DNA of 64,000 nt from Nocardia xishanensis NBRC 101358 (GTDB lineage: Bacteria; Actinomycetota; Actinomycetes; Mycobacteriales; Mycobacteriaceae), in NCBI RefSeq assembly GCF_001613365.1, contig NZ_BDCF01000013.1, positions 124,001 through 188,000 of the forward strand, written 5' to 3'. Made by a program: the position numbers and the translations under genes. Below the pieces are notes generated by a model. That model was not told where the DNA came from. It saw only the letters and a program-made list of their open reading frames with translations, and made no database searches. Each line of letters starts with the position of its first letter. Positions within the stretch are counted from its first letter, which is position 1. Below, piece after piece: positions 25,834 to 35,768 of this stretch.

Positions 25834-27189
25834 TCAGGAATCCAAGCGTTCGAGGACTTCGGCTGCCGCGCGGTAGCCGGATCTGACGGCGCCGTCCATG
25901 TAGCCGTTCCAGATGTCGGACGTTTCCGCGCCCGCCCAGTGAATGCGCCCGACCGGTTCGGACAGCGCCGCTCCGTACTGCGTCCAGACGCCTGCGCCCA
26001 GTCGGCCGCCGTAACACCCGCGGGTGAATTCCTCTTCCATCCAGTTCTGCTCGAGGTACTCGGCCGGTTCTGCGGCCTCGGAACCGAACAGCTTGGTCAG
26101 GGTCGCCACGGCGACAGCCCGTCGTTCGGCCGCGCTCCAGCGCGCCGCGGTCCGTGCGTGCGCGCCCTCGAAGAATCCGACGATGACACCGCATGATTCG
26201 TCCGGCGGCGAGTTGTCGAGCGTGACGCTGAGCGGATCATCGAGGCTGAAGGCGAACCCATTGAGGCCGGAGTCGCGCCAGAACGGCGTTGGATAGGCGA
26301 CCTGGACCTTGATCACCGACCCCATCGGGATCTGCTGGGTGAGTCCGTCGCGTGTGGCGGGAAGGGCCGGCTCGTAGCGCAATCGACCGGCCAGGGTCGG
26401 CGGTATCGCGACGATCGCATACCCGGCGGTGATCGTTCCGCCGGAGTAGGACACGCTCACGCCGTCTTCGTCGTAGGCGATCGAATGCACCGGGACGTCG
26501 AGCGAGACGACATCGTCGCCGAGTTCGTCGGCCAGCCGTTCGGAGATCTGATGTGTGCCGCCGACCACGCGCAACTCCTGCGCGCCATCGGTCACGCCGA
26601 CGAGGACGTCGAGCATGCCTGCGGATCTGATGTAGAAGAGGAAGTGCAGCAGCGACATCTCGGACGACTCGGCGGAGAACAGCGCGGGTACCACCGCGGC
26701 CCAGAACGCGAGCGCTTCCGCGTTCTGTGTGTTCGCGCGAAGCCACTCGTCGACGGTTCGGCGATCCAGCTCGGCCGCTCGCGGTGAAGTCCACGGCGAA
26801 GACAGCGAAACGGTTTCGGCTATCGCTTCGAGTTCGGCCTGGAGGCGACCGACTTCTTCGGCCGCCTCGTCGGACAGGCCGAAGGTCCCATCGCCGTAGC
26901 GAGTGACTGTGCCGTCGTAGAGCGTCACCGATTCGCCGTCGTCGTAGGTCGGGAACGTCTTCAGGCCGAATTCGCCTACCAGTTTCAATACCTCGGTCTG
27001 TGTCTGCCCGATCCACTGTCCGCCCATCTCGACGGGAACCCCGTTGGCCAGCGTGCCCCCGAGATTGCGGCCGGCGACCCGGTCTCGCGCCTCGAGCACC
27101 CGCACGCTGCGGCCGGCGGCTTGCAAAGCTCTGGCCGCGGTCAAGCCGGCGAGACCGGCACCCACCACAACGACATCGACATCGGTCAT
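25834..27189 (-). CDS. FAD-dependent amine oxidase (flavin monoamine oxidase type)
   Basis: A 451-residue flavoprotein. It starts VDVVVVGAGLAGLTAARAL (FAD dinucleotide site), then GGQWIGQTQTEVLKL, a substrate domain, and the C-terminal FAD motif IHWAGAETSDIWNGYMDGAV. It should oxidise a primary or poly-amine to an aldehyde with H2O2; similar enzymes are putrescine or tyramine oxidases. ATG 27189 is preceded by AAGGA. It diverges from a TetR gene that likely controls it, and a second amine oxidase lies beyond that gene. Confidence 0.92.
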   Translation of the reverse strand: MTDVDVVVVGAGLAGLTAARALQAAGRSVRVLEARDRVAGRNLGGTLANGVPVEMGGQWIGQTQTEVLKLVGEFGLKTFPTYDDGESVTLYDGTVTRYGDGTFGLSDEAAEEVGRLQAELEAIAETVSLSSPWTSPRAAELDRRTVDEWLRANTQNAEALAFWAAVVPALFSAESSEMSLLHFLFYIRSAGMLDVLVGVTDGAQELRVVGGTHQISERLADELGDDVVSLDVPVHSIAYDEDGVSVSYSGGTITAGYAIVAIPPTLAGRLRYEPALPATRDGLTQQIPMGSVIKVQVAYPTPFWRDSGLNGFAFSLDDPLSVTLDNSPPDESCGVIVGFFEGAHARTAARWSAAERRAVAVATLTKLFGSEAAEPAEYLEQNWMEEEFTRGCYGGRLGAGVWTQYGAALSEPVGRIHWAGAETSDIWNGYMDGAVRSGYRAAAEVLERLDS

Positions 27190-27303
27190 ATCCGGATCCT
27201 TCACGCAAAACTCGGTCGGTTGTACGACTGTAAGATAGGTCACGCCACTGACGTGTGCAACAGTTGTGGCGAAGTTCGTCTGCTGATGGAGCGAGGAGAA
27301 CCG

Positions 27304-27957
27304 GTGGTTTACGTGAGGGCGTCCGAGCGTGAGGAGCAGATCGTCACGGCGGCCATCAAGGTGCTAAGCGTGGTCGGCGTGCCCGCCACCACGCTGCGCG
27401 CGGTCGCGGGGGAGGCCGGCATCCCGCTCGGCACGCTGCACTACGTGTTCCCGACCAAGGACCAGCTGCTGCGTTCGGTCATCACGACGCTCATCCGCGA
27501 CATCTCCGAAGCGCTGCGCGCGGAGCTCGAGCTCGACAAGGGGGTCGAGCACGCCCTCCGGCACGGCATAACGAGCTTCTGGAAGAAGCTGGTGGACAAC
27601 CAGGTCGGGCTGCAGATCATGCAGTACGAGCTGATGGCGTATTCCCTGCGCAGCGACGCCGAAGGCAGCTTGGCTCAGCTCCAGTACGAACGCTACAGCT
27701 CGGTTGTCACGGAGTTCTGCGAGCAGGCCGCCCAGGCCGCGGGGGAGCGATGCGCGGTCGGTTTCGACACGCTCGGTCGCCTCGCGCTCGCTCAGATCGA
27801 CGGGCTGATCTTGCAGTACGCGTCCAAGCCCGATCCTGCCCGCGCCCAGCGAGACCTGAATCAGGCGCTGGACATGCTGGTCCTGTTCGCCGATCCGCAG
27901 CCGGTCGCGCGGAGCAGGGCGCGCCGCGCGAGCCGAGTTCTCACCGACGAGCATTAG
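27304..27957 (+). CDS. TetR family regulator (between two amine oxidases)
   Basis: A 217-residue regulator starting at GTG 27304 with AGGAG five bases upstream. HTH: QIVTAAIKVLSVVGVPATTL, RAVAGEAGIPLGTLHYVFPT, KDQLLRSVITTLI. It is divergent from one amine oxidase and followed by another in the same direction, so it probably responds to an amine and controls both. The extra residues of the longer frame from 27121 overlap the oxidase coding region and were dropped. Confidence 0.88.
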   Translation: MVYVRASEREEQIVTAAIKVLSVVGVPATTLRAVAGEAGIPLGTLHYVFPTKDQLLRSVITTLIRDISEALRAELELDKGVEHALRHGITSFWKKLVDNQVGLQIMQYELMAYSLRSDAEGSLAQLQYERYSSVVTEFCEQAAQAAGERCAVGFDTLGRLALAQIDGLILQYASKPDPARAQRDLNQALDMLVLFADPQPVARSRARRASRVLTDEH

Positions 27958-28200
27958 CCGTCCGTCAACCCCGCTTCGGCCGCCTCTTGCGCCTTGGGCC
28001 ACATCCGCTTTATCGTGATTCGTACGGTTGTCCGACTTAATGCGCCTTTTCCTCACTCGGATCGAAGCGAGAAGTCTCACGGAGTCGGGTCTGCCACGAC
28101 GGACCTTTGCACCAAGCGCCCGGCTCCCACGCATTCGGGGTCGAGCCACAGGTTCCGCCTCCTCGTTCGGCCCACGGTTCGCCATCTGGAGTGAGACGCG

Positions 28201-29541
28201 ATGACCCAGAAGAAGATGAACGACATGTCCAACGCCGAGGACGTGCCGCGAGCCATCACGGTTGCCGTGATCGGCGCGGGCATGGCCGGGCTGATCGCAG
28301 CCCGTGAGCTGCATCGGCGGGGCATCGATGTCGTAGTGCTCGAATCCGCAGCGCGGCCCGGCGGGCGGATGTTGGCCGAAACCACCGCGCTGGGTTCACG
28401 AATCGACCTCGGCGGCCAGTGGATCGGCCACGGGCATCACCGTTTCGAGACGCTCGCCGCCGAACTCGGCGCGACGGTCTTCCGGATGCACACACCCAAG
28501 CGGCCCGAGATCGTCGATGGCGACTCGCGCATCAGAAACTCCAGCCTGGCCATAGCGGCCGCCACCACTGGACTTCTGGCCTTGGAGATCGCAGCGCGAC
28601 TCGGAGCACCCCGAGCGTGGAAGACGCAGACTGTGCGGTCGTGGCTGCGACACGTGCCGGGACGCCGAGCGCGACGTTTACTGGAACTCCTCGTCTCGGT
28701 GTCCACCACCGCAGACCTCGACCGCTATTCCATGCACGCTTTCCTAGAGATGATCCGCTACCAGGGCGGCCTCACCGCGATGCTCTCCACCGCGGGCGGC
28801 GCTCAGGAAAGCCTGGTTCTCGAAGGGGCCGGAACGCTGACAGAAAGGCTGGCAGCCGAACTCGAGGGCAGGGTGGTGTTCGACAGCGTTGTCACGGCGT
28901 TGCACCGCGACGAGACCGGCGTGACGGTTCACTCGGCATCGGGAACTTACCGAGCCGCCGAAGTCATCGTGGCCGTCCCGCCGCCGATGGCGGCGAGAAT
29001 CGCACACCACCCCGAACTTCCTACTGCGCGAAACCAATTGCAGGACAACACCTACATGGGTTCGGTGTACAAAGCGATCGCGGTCTACGACCGCCCGTTC
29101 TGGCGCGGACGCGCACACGCCGAACTGCTGGTCCTCACCAGTCCCGGCATGGCGGTATTCGACACCTCCCCACCGGGCGGACCCGGCCACCTGTGTGTAC
29201 TCATCGCGGGCCCCGAAGCGCGCAACCTCGACGGGCTCGACAGCGGCGCACGGCGCGCGGCGGTCCTCGGCCCGCTCAGCGCCCACCTCGGCCCCGCCGT
29301 CCTGAAACCGGCTGGCTGGCACGAAAAGCCGTGGCACCTGGACGAGAATGTCGGTGGCGGTTACACGGCTCTGCCCGACATCGGCCACGACGAGGGATCC
29401 TTCCCCGCGTCCTCGGAACGGGTGGGCCACCTCCACTGGGCGGGAACCGAGACCGCGGGCGAGCACGCCGGATATATCGAGGGCGCTATCGAGTCCGGCG
29501 AACGCGCCGCCCATGAGGTCATCGAAACCCTCTCGGAATAG
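28201..29541 (+). CDS. FAD-dependent amine oxidase, second copy
   Basis: A 446-residue relative of the gene at 25834-27189: TVAVIGAGMAGLIAARELH, GGQWIGHGHHRFETLA, SLVLEGAGTLTERLAAEL, and C-terminal LHWAGTETAGEHAGYIEGAI. The two are clearly diverged paralogues, not a recent duplication. Its 20-residue lead before the FAD motif has three possible starts (ATG 28201, 28216, 28225); the first is used. Expected product: aldehyde plus ammonia and peroxide from an amine. A hairpin closes the gene. Confidence 0.9.
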   Translation: MTQKKMNDMSNAEDVPRAITVAVIGAGMAGLIAARELHRRGIDVVVLESAARPGGRMLAETTALGSRIDLGGQWIGHGHHRFETLAAELGATVFRMHTPKRPEIVDGDSRIRNSSLAIAAATTGLLALEIAARLGAPRAWKTQTVRSWLRHVPGRRARRLLELLVSVSTTADLDRYSMHAFLEMIRYQGGLTAMLSTAGGAQESLVLEGAGTLTERLAAELEGRVVFDSVVTALHRDETGVTVHSASGTYRAAEVIVAVPPPMAARIAHHPELPTARNQLQDNTYMGSVYKAIAVYDRPFWRGRAHAELLVLTSPGMAVFDTSPPGGPGHLCVLIAGPEARNLDGLDSGARRAAVLGPLSAHLGPAVLKPAGWHEKPWHLDENVGGGYTALPDIGHDEGSFPASSERVGHLHWAGTETAGEHAGYIEGAIESGERAAHEVIETLSE

Positions 29542-29620
29542 TCGCACTCTCATCCGCCACTGAGATCCCGCGACCACTGCTCGGCGACCGTTTTCAAGGC
29601 TGAACCGCCGAAGACACGAA

Positions 29621-29653
29621 GAAGGCCACCGTCCCCGCGCGGAAGGTGGCCTT
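29621..29653. terminator. Bidirectional terminator
   Basis: GAAGGCCACC (29621-29630) pairs with GGTGGCCTTC (29644-29653), ten perfect pairs. It lies between convergent genes (amine oxidase and the small exported protein). Confidence 0.85.
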
Positions 29654-29666
29654 CGTCGTCGCCGGA

Positions 29667-29996
29667 TCAGCTGCTGCCGAACGAGCCCGTGGGCGGCAGC
29701 ACCTGCCGGAAGATGCGGGGTCCTGGACCGGGGAAGTCGTGATCTGGCCCGCGGAACTCCACCCGCGGGCCGCCGGGGCCCGGCCGGCCGGGGAACCCAT
29801 CGGGTCCCGGATGCGGGCGGCTGACATCGGCGCCCTCGAGCACGACGCCATCGGACGCCTGCTGAACCTGAACGGCGTCGGTCGCAGGCTCTTCCGCGCC
29901 CGCCGTCGCCGCGACCGCGGCCAGCGGAATCGCCGCCAGTGCGCCCGCTACGACGACCCGGACGGCTCCTCGGCGCATGTTCGTCTTGGAATGCAC
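29667..29996 (-). CDS. Small exported proline/glycine-rich protein
   Basis: A 109-residue protein from GTG 29996 (AAGGGA seven bases upstream). Signal peptide: VRVVVAGALAAIPLAAVA with Ala-x-Ala sites; the mature part is Pro/Gly/Asp-rich (SRPHPGPDGFPGRPGPGG) and has no cysteines, typical of unstructured nocardial secreted proteins. Function unknown. It is convergent with the amine oxidase and separated by the hairpin at 29621-29653. Confidence 0.7.
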   Translation of the reverse strand: MHSKTNMRRGAVRVVVAGALAAIPLAAVAATAGAEEPATDAVQVQQASDGVVLEGADVSRPHPGPDGFPGRPGPGGPRVEFRGPDHDFPGPGPRIFRQVLPPTGSFGSS

Positions 29997-30387
29997 TCGG
30001 AATTCCCTTCTCTCACAGCGTGAGTCGCGCTGACTCACGACACCCCATCGAAGGCGGTCGCGCTGTGACCGAGGTGCGACGACTCTGGGAGTCGGCTGTG
30101 AACGGTGCGCGTTCCTGTGAATCAGCGGCCGATATTGCGGGACAACAGATCCCGCCCGTCCCCGCGAGGCTACGATTCGGGCCGGGGCATCGCCACGACA
30201 CGGACCCGACTTCATCATCGCCGCGCCCGGTATCCCGCACACTCGTACCGGCAAGAAGCTCGAGGCGCCGATCGAACGGCTTCCGCGGGGCTCCGGGCCG
30301 ACTCGACCGGTCGACCGCGGCTCGGTGGATGCGCCCGGATCGCTCGACCGGTTTGCCGCACATGCCCGTTCGTGAAGGAGTCGAACC
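29997..30387. other. 391 bp without a gene
   Basis: No frame here is convincing on either strand; the codon use of the overlapping frames is random. It must hold the divergent promoters of the small exported protein and the acyl-CoA ligase. Confidence 0.5.
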
Positions 30388-31914
30388 TTGCTCGTGCCAT
30401 TCAACGTCTCCGACTTCCTGTACCGCGCCGAGACGGTGTACGGCGGCCGCATCGGTGTCGTCGACGAGCCGGACCAACCGGCACCCTCGCTGGGGGAGCT
30501 CACCTATGCCGAGCTGGCGGCGCTGGCCCGCAGGCAGGCGGCCAGGCTCGATGAGCTGGGCATCGCACCCGGAGACCGTGTCGCGATCGTCTCGCAGAAC
30601 AGCGCTCGACTGCTGGTGAGCTTTTTCGGAGTCGCCGGGTCGGGCCGAGTGCTGGTGCCCGTCAACTTCCGGCTACGCCCCGACGAAGTCGCCTACATCG
30701 TGCGGCACAGCGGCGCCAGAATGCTGCTGGTCGATCCCGAACTAGACGACGCACTTGCCGAGGTGGAGGCGGAGTTCCGGCTCGTGCTCGGCGACGACGT
30801 CTACGCGGCGGAGGGAATCGATCCGGCGCCATGGGAGGCCGACGAGAACGCCACCGCGACAATCAATTACACCTCCGGCACCACGGCACGCCCCAAGGGC
30901 GTGCAGATCACCCACCGCAACATCTGGACCAACGCGCTCACCATGGGCCTGCACCTCGGCGTCACCGACCGCGACGTCTACCTGCACACGCTGCCGATGT
31001 TCCACGCCAACGGCTGGGGCATGCCGTTCGTCGCGGCCGGTCTCGGCGTGCCGCAGATCGTGCTGCGCAAGATCGACGGCGCGGAAATCCTGCGTCGTAT
31101 CGAACAGTACCGTGTCACCTGCCTGTGCGCCGCTCCCGCCGTGGTGGCCGCCGTGCTCGAGGCCGCGAACACTTGGGAGGGCGACATCCCCGGCCGCGAC
31201 CGGGTACGGATCGTCGTGGCAGGCGCGCCTCCGCCGACCAAGACCATCGTGCGCGTGGAGCAGGAACTGGGCTGGGAGTTCATCCAGATCTACGGACTCA
31301 CCGAGACCTCGCCGCTGCTCACCGTCAACCGCTCCCGCAGCGAGTGGGACGACCTGACTCCCGAAGAACGGGCGGCGAAGCTGGTCCGGGCCGGCGCCCC
31401 GGCGATCGGCGTACAACTGCATGTCGACGCGACGGGCGAGGTGCTCGCCCGTTCCAACGTCGTGCTCGACGGCTACTGGAAGCAGCCGGAGGAGACCGCC
31501 GAAGCGCTCGACGGCGGCTGGTTCCACACCGGTGACGGCGGCACGATCGACGACAACGGCTACCTCACCATCAGCGACCGCAAGAAGGACGTGATCATCA
31601 CCGGCGGCGAGAACGTCTCCTCGATCGAAGTCGAGGACTGCCTCTTCTCCCACCCCGCCGTGGCCGAGGTCGCGGTGATCGCCGTGCCGAGCGAGAAGTG
31701 GGGCGAGACCATCAAGGCGCTCGTGGTTCTCGCGCCTGGCACACAGGCCACCGAGGCCGAGCTGATCGGGTGGTGCAAGGAGCGGCTGGCAGGCTACAAA
31801 TCACCGACCTCGGTGGAATTCCGAGCGGAGCTGGCTCGCAACGCAACCGGCAAGCTACAGAAGTTCAAGCTACGAGCACCCTACTGGGAGGGGCAGGAGC
31901 GCAACGTCGACTGA
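30388..31914 (+). CDS. Acyl-CoA ligase (FadD-type AMP-binding enzyme)
   Basis: A 508-residue ANL-superfamily enzyme that activates a carboxylic acid with ATP and CoA. Motifs: TINYTSGTTARPKGVQITH (P-loop A3), IYGLTETSPLL (A5), WFHTGDGG (A7), ISDRKKDVIITGGENVSS (A8) and RNATGKLQKFKLR with the A10 lysine. TTG 30388 has AAGGAG seven bases upstream. Chain length or aromatic specificity cannot be read. No beta-oxidation genes adjoin. Confidence 0.92.
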   Translation: MLVPFNVSDFLYRAETVYGGRIGVVDEPDQPAPSLGELTYAELAALARRQAARLDELGIAPGDRVAIVSQNSARLLVSFFGVAGSGRVLVPVNFRLRPDEVAYIVRHSGARMLLVDPELDDALAEVEAEFRLVLGDDVYAAEGIDPAPWEADENATATINYTSGTTARPKGVQITHRNIWTNALTMGLHLGVTDRDVYLHTLPMFHANGWGMPFVAAGLGVPQIVLRKIDGAEILRRIEQYRVTCLCAAPAVVAAVLEAANTWEGDIPGRDRVRIVVAGAPPPTKTIVRVEQELGWEFIQIYGLTETSPLLTVNRSRSEWDDLTPEERAAKLVRAGAPAIGVQLHVDATGEVLARSNVVLDGYWKQPEETAEALDGGWFHTGDGGTIDDNGYLTISDRKKDVIITGGENVSSIEVEDCLFSHPAVAEVAVIAVPSEKWGETIKALVVLAPGTQATEAELIGWCKERLAGYKSPTSVEFRAELARNATGKLQKFKLRAPYWEGQERNVD

Positions 31915-32132
31915 TCGCGCTCTCAAAACAGATCCGCGCTGATAGGTGCCGGTGGTTCGGCTGCCGCGTCTCGGCGGAAAACGACACCGCCGACCACCGT
32001 GCATGCCAGACCGGATCGTCCTGTCGATGCAGGGGGATTCGACGACCCGTTGACGAGTACGGATAAGGACGGCGGCATCGAGGCTTCCGGGGACGTCTTC
32101 CAACCGGTGTCCGACCCCGCGTCCAGCGCGCG

Positions 32133-33443
32133 CTAACCGAGGACCGGGAAGTTCGGTCGAAACACGTTGTGTGGGTCGCGAACTCGCTTGAGCTCACGGA
32201 GGCGGGCCAGAGTCGTCTCGTCGAACGCCTCGGCCGACCGTTCCCCCGGGGCGAGGAAGGTGAGTGGCTTGGTAGCGCCGATGTGGCCGCGCAATGCGCC
32301 CAGGATCTCGCGCTGCCGAGCCAGCACCGCGTCGGTGAGGTGTGGAAGTCCGAGGCCGAGCAGATTGAGAACGAAGGGCTCCGCGATCGGGCCACGTGCG
32401 CCGGTGACCGCTGCCGGTTCGGCGAAAGCACCGCCCAGGTGACGGATCTGGATGACTGTGAGCGGGGCAATTGGGCCGTCGATCAGGAGATCGGTGACCG
32501 TACTGCCCAGGTCGGTGAGCAGGGCGCCGCGACACAGCACCGGGCTGGGGTCGGTGGGCTCGGCACAGATATCGCCGACACTCGCGACCGGCAACACGCC
32601 GCGTGTGTCGAGCATCGCGCCGCCGAGGGTGTCCAGGGCGGCGAGCAAGGACTTGCCCTCGGCCGGATCACCGAGATAGGCGGCGTCGATGCCCACCATG
32701 GGCGGCGCGTCGGGGAACTCGACCCGCTGGAACCAGAGGGAGAGCGCGTCGGGCGCGGCCGCGGTGAGAGCGACGAAGGCATCGAACACATCACGGGTCC
32801 GGTCGCCAGGCCACAGCACCCGGCCGCCGTACAGGCCGGGGGCCGCAAACAGGTCGAGCTCCAGCGCGGTCACGATCGCGAAGTCGCCGCCGCCGCCACG
32901 CAGCGCCCAGAACATCTCCGGGTCGGTGCCGGGGTCGACGCGCGCGGCATTGCCGTCCGCATCCACGATCTCGAAGGCGCGCACCGCATCCGAGGCCAAG
33001 CCGTGCGCGCGGCCGAACCAACTGAGCCCACCGCCGAGGACATATCCCGTCACGCCGACCACCGCGCTGCTGCCCGGCAGGCCGGTGAGTCCGTGCGCGC
33101 CCGCCGCGGCCTGCACCTGCGCCCAGTTCGCGCCCGCGCCGACCCGCGCCACCCGCCGTTCGGCGTCGATTTCGATCTCGCCGAGGCGCCCGGTGCGCAA
33201 CAGGATCGCTCCCTCGACGTCGCCGGAGGCGCCATGCCCGGTGGGTTGGGTCGCGACGGCGAGTCCGGCCCGCCTCGCGTAGCCGACCAGCGCCGCTACA
33301 TCCGCCGCATCCATGGCCTCGACCACCGCGGCGACCGGCTGCGGGACCGTCACATTCCACGGCATGGTGGCGGCCTCGAATCCCGCATCCCCGGCCAGCA
33401 GCACCCGGCCCCGCACAACCTCGCGCACATCTTCGTAACGCAC
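32133..33443 (-). CDS. FAD-linked oxidoreductase, BBE type (mono-covalent)
   Basis: A 436-residue berberine-bridge-like oxidase. GLAVATQPTGHGASGD carries the histidine that binds FAD; the second loop GLPGSSAVVGVTGYVLGGG has no cysteine, so FAD should be bound through histidine only. GLSWFGRAHGLASD and the C-terminal DPHNVFRPNF are family landmarks. GTG 33443 has AAGGGA eight bases upstream. Substrates of such enzymes are sugars, alcohols or secondary metabolites; the specific one is unknown. Confidence 0.88.
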   Translation of the reverse strand: MRYEDVREVVRGRVLLAGDAGFEAATMPWNVTVPQPVAAVVEAMDAADVAALVGYARRAGLAVATQPTGHGASGDVEGAILLRTGRLGEIEIDAERRVARVGAGANWAQVQAAAGAHGLTGLPGSSAVVGVTGYVLGGGLSWFGRAHGLASDAVRAFEIVDADGNAARVDPGTDPEMFWALRGGGGDFAIVTALELDLFAAPGLYGGRVLWPGDRTRDVFDAFVALTAAAPDALSLWFQRVEFPDAPPMVGIDAAYLGDPAEGKSLLAALDTLGGAMLDTRGVLPVASVGDICAEPTDPSPVLCRGALLTDLGSTVTDLLIDGPIAPLTVIQIRHLGGAFAEPAAVTGARGPIAEPFVLNLLGLGLPHLTDAVLARQREILGALRGHIGATKPLTFLAPGERSAEAFDETTLARLRELKRVRDPHNVFRPNFPVLG

Positions 33444-33709
33444 GTCGGATATCCCTTCTCCACACCGCGCGCCCCCACGACGCGCCCTCTCGTAATTGGG
33501 ACGCGCGTCGAAAATGTGAACACCCACCCGAAATCAGTGATGCACACCACATCTCGCGACCGGCGTATCCACGCCGGCGATGGTCGGAGGTCGTACGCGA
33601 TCTCCGACTACCACGGCAGATGCGGCGCGGCCGCACAACCTTTCCGCGTCACTCGGCGGCGAACCGCCCATGCCGGACATCGGGTTCGCCCGGACAAGGC
33701 GGAAAGTTG

Positions 33710-33846
33710 CTATGTCCGAGCGCTTTTGGGGCGCCATCCGGCCGGCGGATCTTCGCCGGCCAGACCGTCCACCGCCTCCAGGGGCAGATCGGCATGCCCG
33801 GTGTGGCGGCCGTACTCCTCGATCAGGCCCGTTCCGCGGGCCGCGT
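33710..33846 (-). pseudogene. DUF664/mini-DinB fragment
   Basis: The 45 codons GLIEEYGRHTGHADLPLEAV, DGLAGEDPPAGW and a stop match the C-terminal end of DUF664 (DinB-fold) proteins, which normally read HMIEEYARHNGHADLLRE. The first ~120 residues are gone: the fragment begins right at the end of the hydrolase gene. Confidence 0.65.
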
Positions 33847-34554
33847 TCAGTGCCGGGTGGCTCGCAGGACGAGTTCGGCCACGTCCGCCGGGCGCGAGAC
33901 GGCGACGGCATGGGAGGCGGTGACCTCGACCGTGGTCGCGTTCGCCCGTTCGGCCATGTTCCGCTGCGCCTCGATCGGGATGTTCTTGTCCTCGGTCGTG
34001 AGCAACGCGTAGGTGGGCAGCTCGCGCCAGGCGGTGGCCGATGCGCCTTCCTGCAGGGCGGCGAGCGCGACGGGGCGCTGGGTGATGCCCATCAGTTCGC
34101 CGGTCGCGGCGGGTGTGTCGGCGGCGAACTGGGCGTGGAAGGCATCCTGGCGAATGTAGAGCTCGGTGCCGGTCGAGCCGTCGGGCAGGGGATAGGTGGC
34201 GGGGCGGGTGGTCGGTGCGAGGGTGGAGCCGGGGAACTTGTCGGTGAGTTCCAGGGCGCTCTCGCCCATGTCGGGGATGAAGGCCGCGATGTAGACCAAG
34301 GCGGTGACGTTCGGTTTGCCCGCGGCGGCCACGGTGATGACGCTGCCACCGTAGGAATGACCGACGAGGACGCACGGGCCGTCGATCGAGTCGAGCACGG
34401 AGCCGATGTAGGCCGCGTCGCTGTCGAGGCCACGCAAGGGGTTGGCGGCCGCGATCACGGGTGTGCCTGCGGCACGCAATCTTTCGGCGACCCCGTGCCA
34501 GCTCGACGAGTCGGCGAAGGCGCCGTGGACGAGAACGACTGTCGATGGGGGCAA
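33847..34554 (-). CDS. Alpha/beta hydrolase
   Basis: A 235-residue hydrolase of the salicylate-esterase/pyrethroid-hydrolase-like kind: STVVLVHGAFADSSSWHGVA, nucleophile elbow VGHSYGGSVI with serine, then a late ASHAVAVSRP carrying the catalytic histidine. TTG 34554 is used (GAGAGGA six bases upstream); GTG/ATG alternatives upstream lack a site. It is cytoplasmic. Its stop codon coincides with the edge of the DUF664 fragment, indicating a deletion junction there. Confidence 0.88.
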   Translation of the reverse strand: MPPSTVVLVHGAFADSSSWHGVAERLRAAGTPVIAAANPLRGLDSDAAYIGSVLDSIDGPCVLVGHSYGGSVITVAAAGKPNVTALVYIAAFIPDMGESALELTDKFPGSTLAPTTRPATYPLPDGSTGTELYIRQDAFHAQFAADTPAATGELMGITQRPVALAALQEGASATAWRELPTYALLTTEDKNIPIEAQRNMAERANATTVEVTASHAVAVSRPADVAELVLRATRH

Positions 34555-34865
34555 GATAAGTCCTCTCTGGTGCGGTCTGCTGCTGTTACCCACTCAGTCT
34601 GGGCCGCACACGCCCGGCGGCGCCCCTCTCCATCGGCCGTAAATGCCTCCGATCAGGACAAGCCTCGCCGATCCGTCTGGATACGGGAACGCTGCGGCCG
34701 CCTGCTATTGACAGGACCAATGATGACGATCGAATTCAAATATTGGACGCTATAACTCCAGGTCGTGCAGGCTGGTCGGCGGGGCGCGCGAGCCCAGCGA
34801 TCGATGGCGCCTGCCCGTCGAGCAACACCGGAAACCATCACTTCCCCCAACCCATAAGGACCGCA

Positions 34866-35450
34866 ATGCACTTCGCTCAACACCCGCCCGTCCGTCGCAA
34901 CGTCGAAGGCGGGCGTCCCTTCGGCAGGATTGCTCTCGTCATCGCGGCGCTCGCCGCGGTCGGCGTGCTCGCCGCGTGCGGTAATGACAACTCGAGCTCT
35001 GACTCGGCCGCGGTGTCAGCTGGGACCTCGTCCGCGACGGCTGAGACCTCGGCGGCGGTGGCACCAGGCTTGCCGTCGGCCACGCTGGCCTCCACGCCGT
35101 GGGAAACCACCGCCGCGAAGGACTCTCGCGGTGGGGCGGTCGCGCTTGCCGACGGCAATGTCAAGAATTACGTCGGCTTCGCCTACTTCCGTCCCGACGG
35201 CACCTTCACCATGTTCAACCTCGACGACTCGCCGAAGATGCACGGCGACTGGTCGGTGTCCCCGGATGGCAGAACGCGCACGATCGTCGCGAAAAACGAT
35301 GCGGGTCAAGAGCAATTCCGTCGCGTCGTCGACATCGTCACGCTCGACGACAAGCGATTCACCTACCGCGTCTACCCCGATCCTGCCAACAAGGCCGTCT
35401 ACTACGACATCATCCACACACCGACAACACACGCGGAACCGACCGAATAG
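34866..35450 (+). CDS. DUF4822 lipoprotein
   Basis: A 194-residue lipoprotein. After a basic head, IALVIAALAAVGVLAAC is the signal and lipobox (cysteine anchor), then a Ser/Thr/Ala linker. The rest is a DUF4822 domain: LASTPWETTAAKDSRGGAVA, YVGFAYFRPDGTFTMFNLD, DSPKMHGDWSVSPDGRTRTI, FTYRVYPDPANKAVYYDI. ATG 34866 follows AAGGA. It should sit on the outer face of the cytoplasmic membrane. Function unknown. Confidence 0.88.
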   Translation: MHFAQHPPVRRNVEGGRPFGRIALVIAALAAVGVLAACGNDNSSSDSAAVSAGTSSATAETSAAVAPGLPSATLASTPWETTAAKDSRGGAVALADGNVKNYVGFAYFRPDGTFTMFNLDDSPKMHGDWSVSPDGRTRTIVAKNDAGQEQFRRVVDIVTLDDKRFTYRVYPDPANKAVYYDIIHTPTTHAEPTE

Positions 35451-35768
35451 CGCGGTGACCACACCCATGCCGCCGGTCTCGAAACGAGGGGTGCGCCGAG
35501 TGGCGAGGAAGCTGTCCGTCCGGAGTGGTGGAGATAGGGCGAAGGCGGGAAAACTGTTCGCCCCCTTCAACGTATAGCGGACCGGGGGGCTTGCGGCAAG
35601 GCCGGGGTCATGCCGCAGAATGGCCGTCCGACAGGCTATGACCTGCGGGAATGGGAGTCACGCAGTGGACCTACGCGGAACCGTCCAGCCGGGGCGGCAG
35701 ACCGCTTGCCCGGCAAGTCATTCGAGGCTGTCGAATCCCACCGACCCGACCCCTGATCAGGAGCGCCC
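35451..35768. other. 318 bp without a gene
   Basis: No frame has a recognisable product. The end carries the AGGAG site of the PPOX gene at 35769. Confidence 0.5.

Noticed and set aside
32169..33923. 584-codon plus frame opposite the BBE oxidase
   Set aside because: Antisense shadow of a clear gene.
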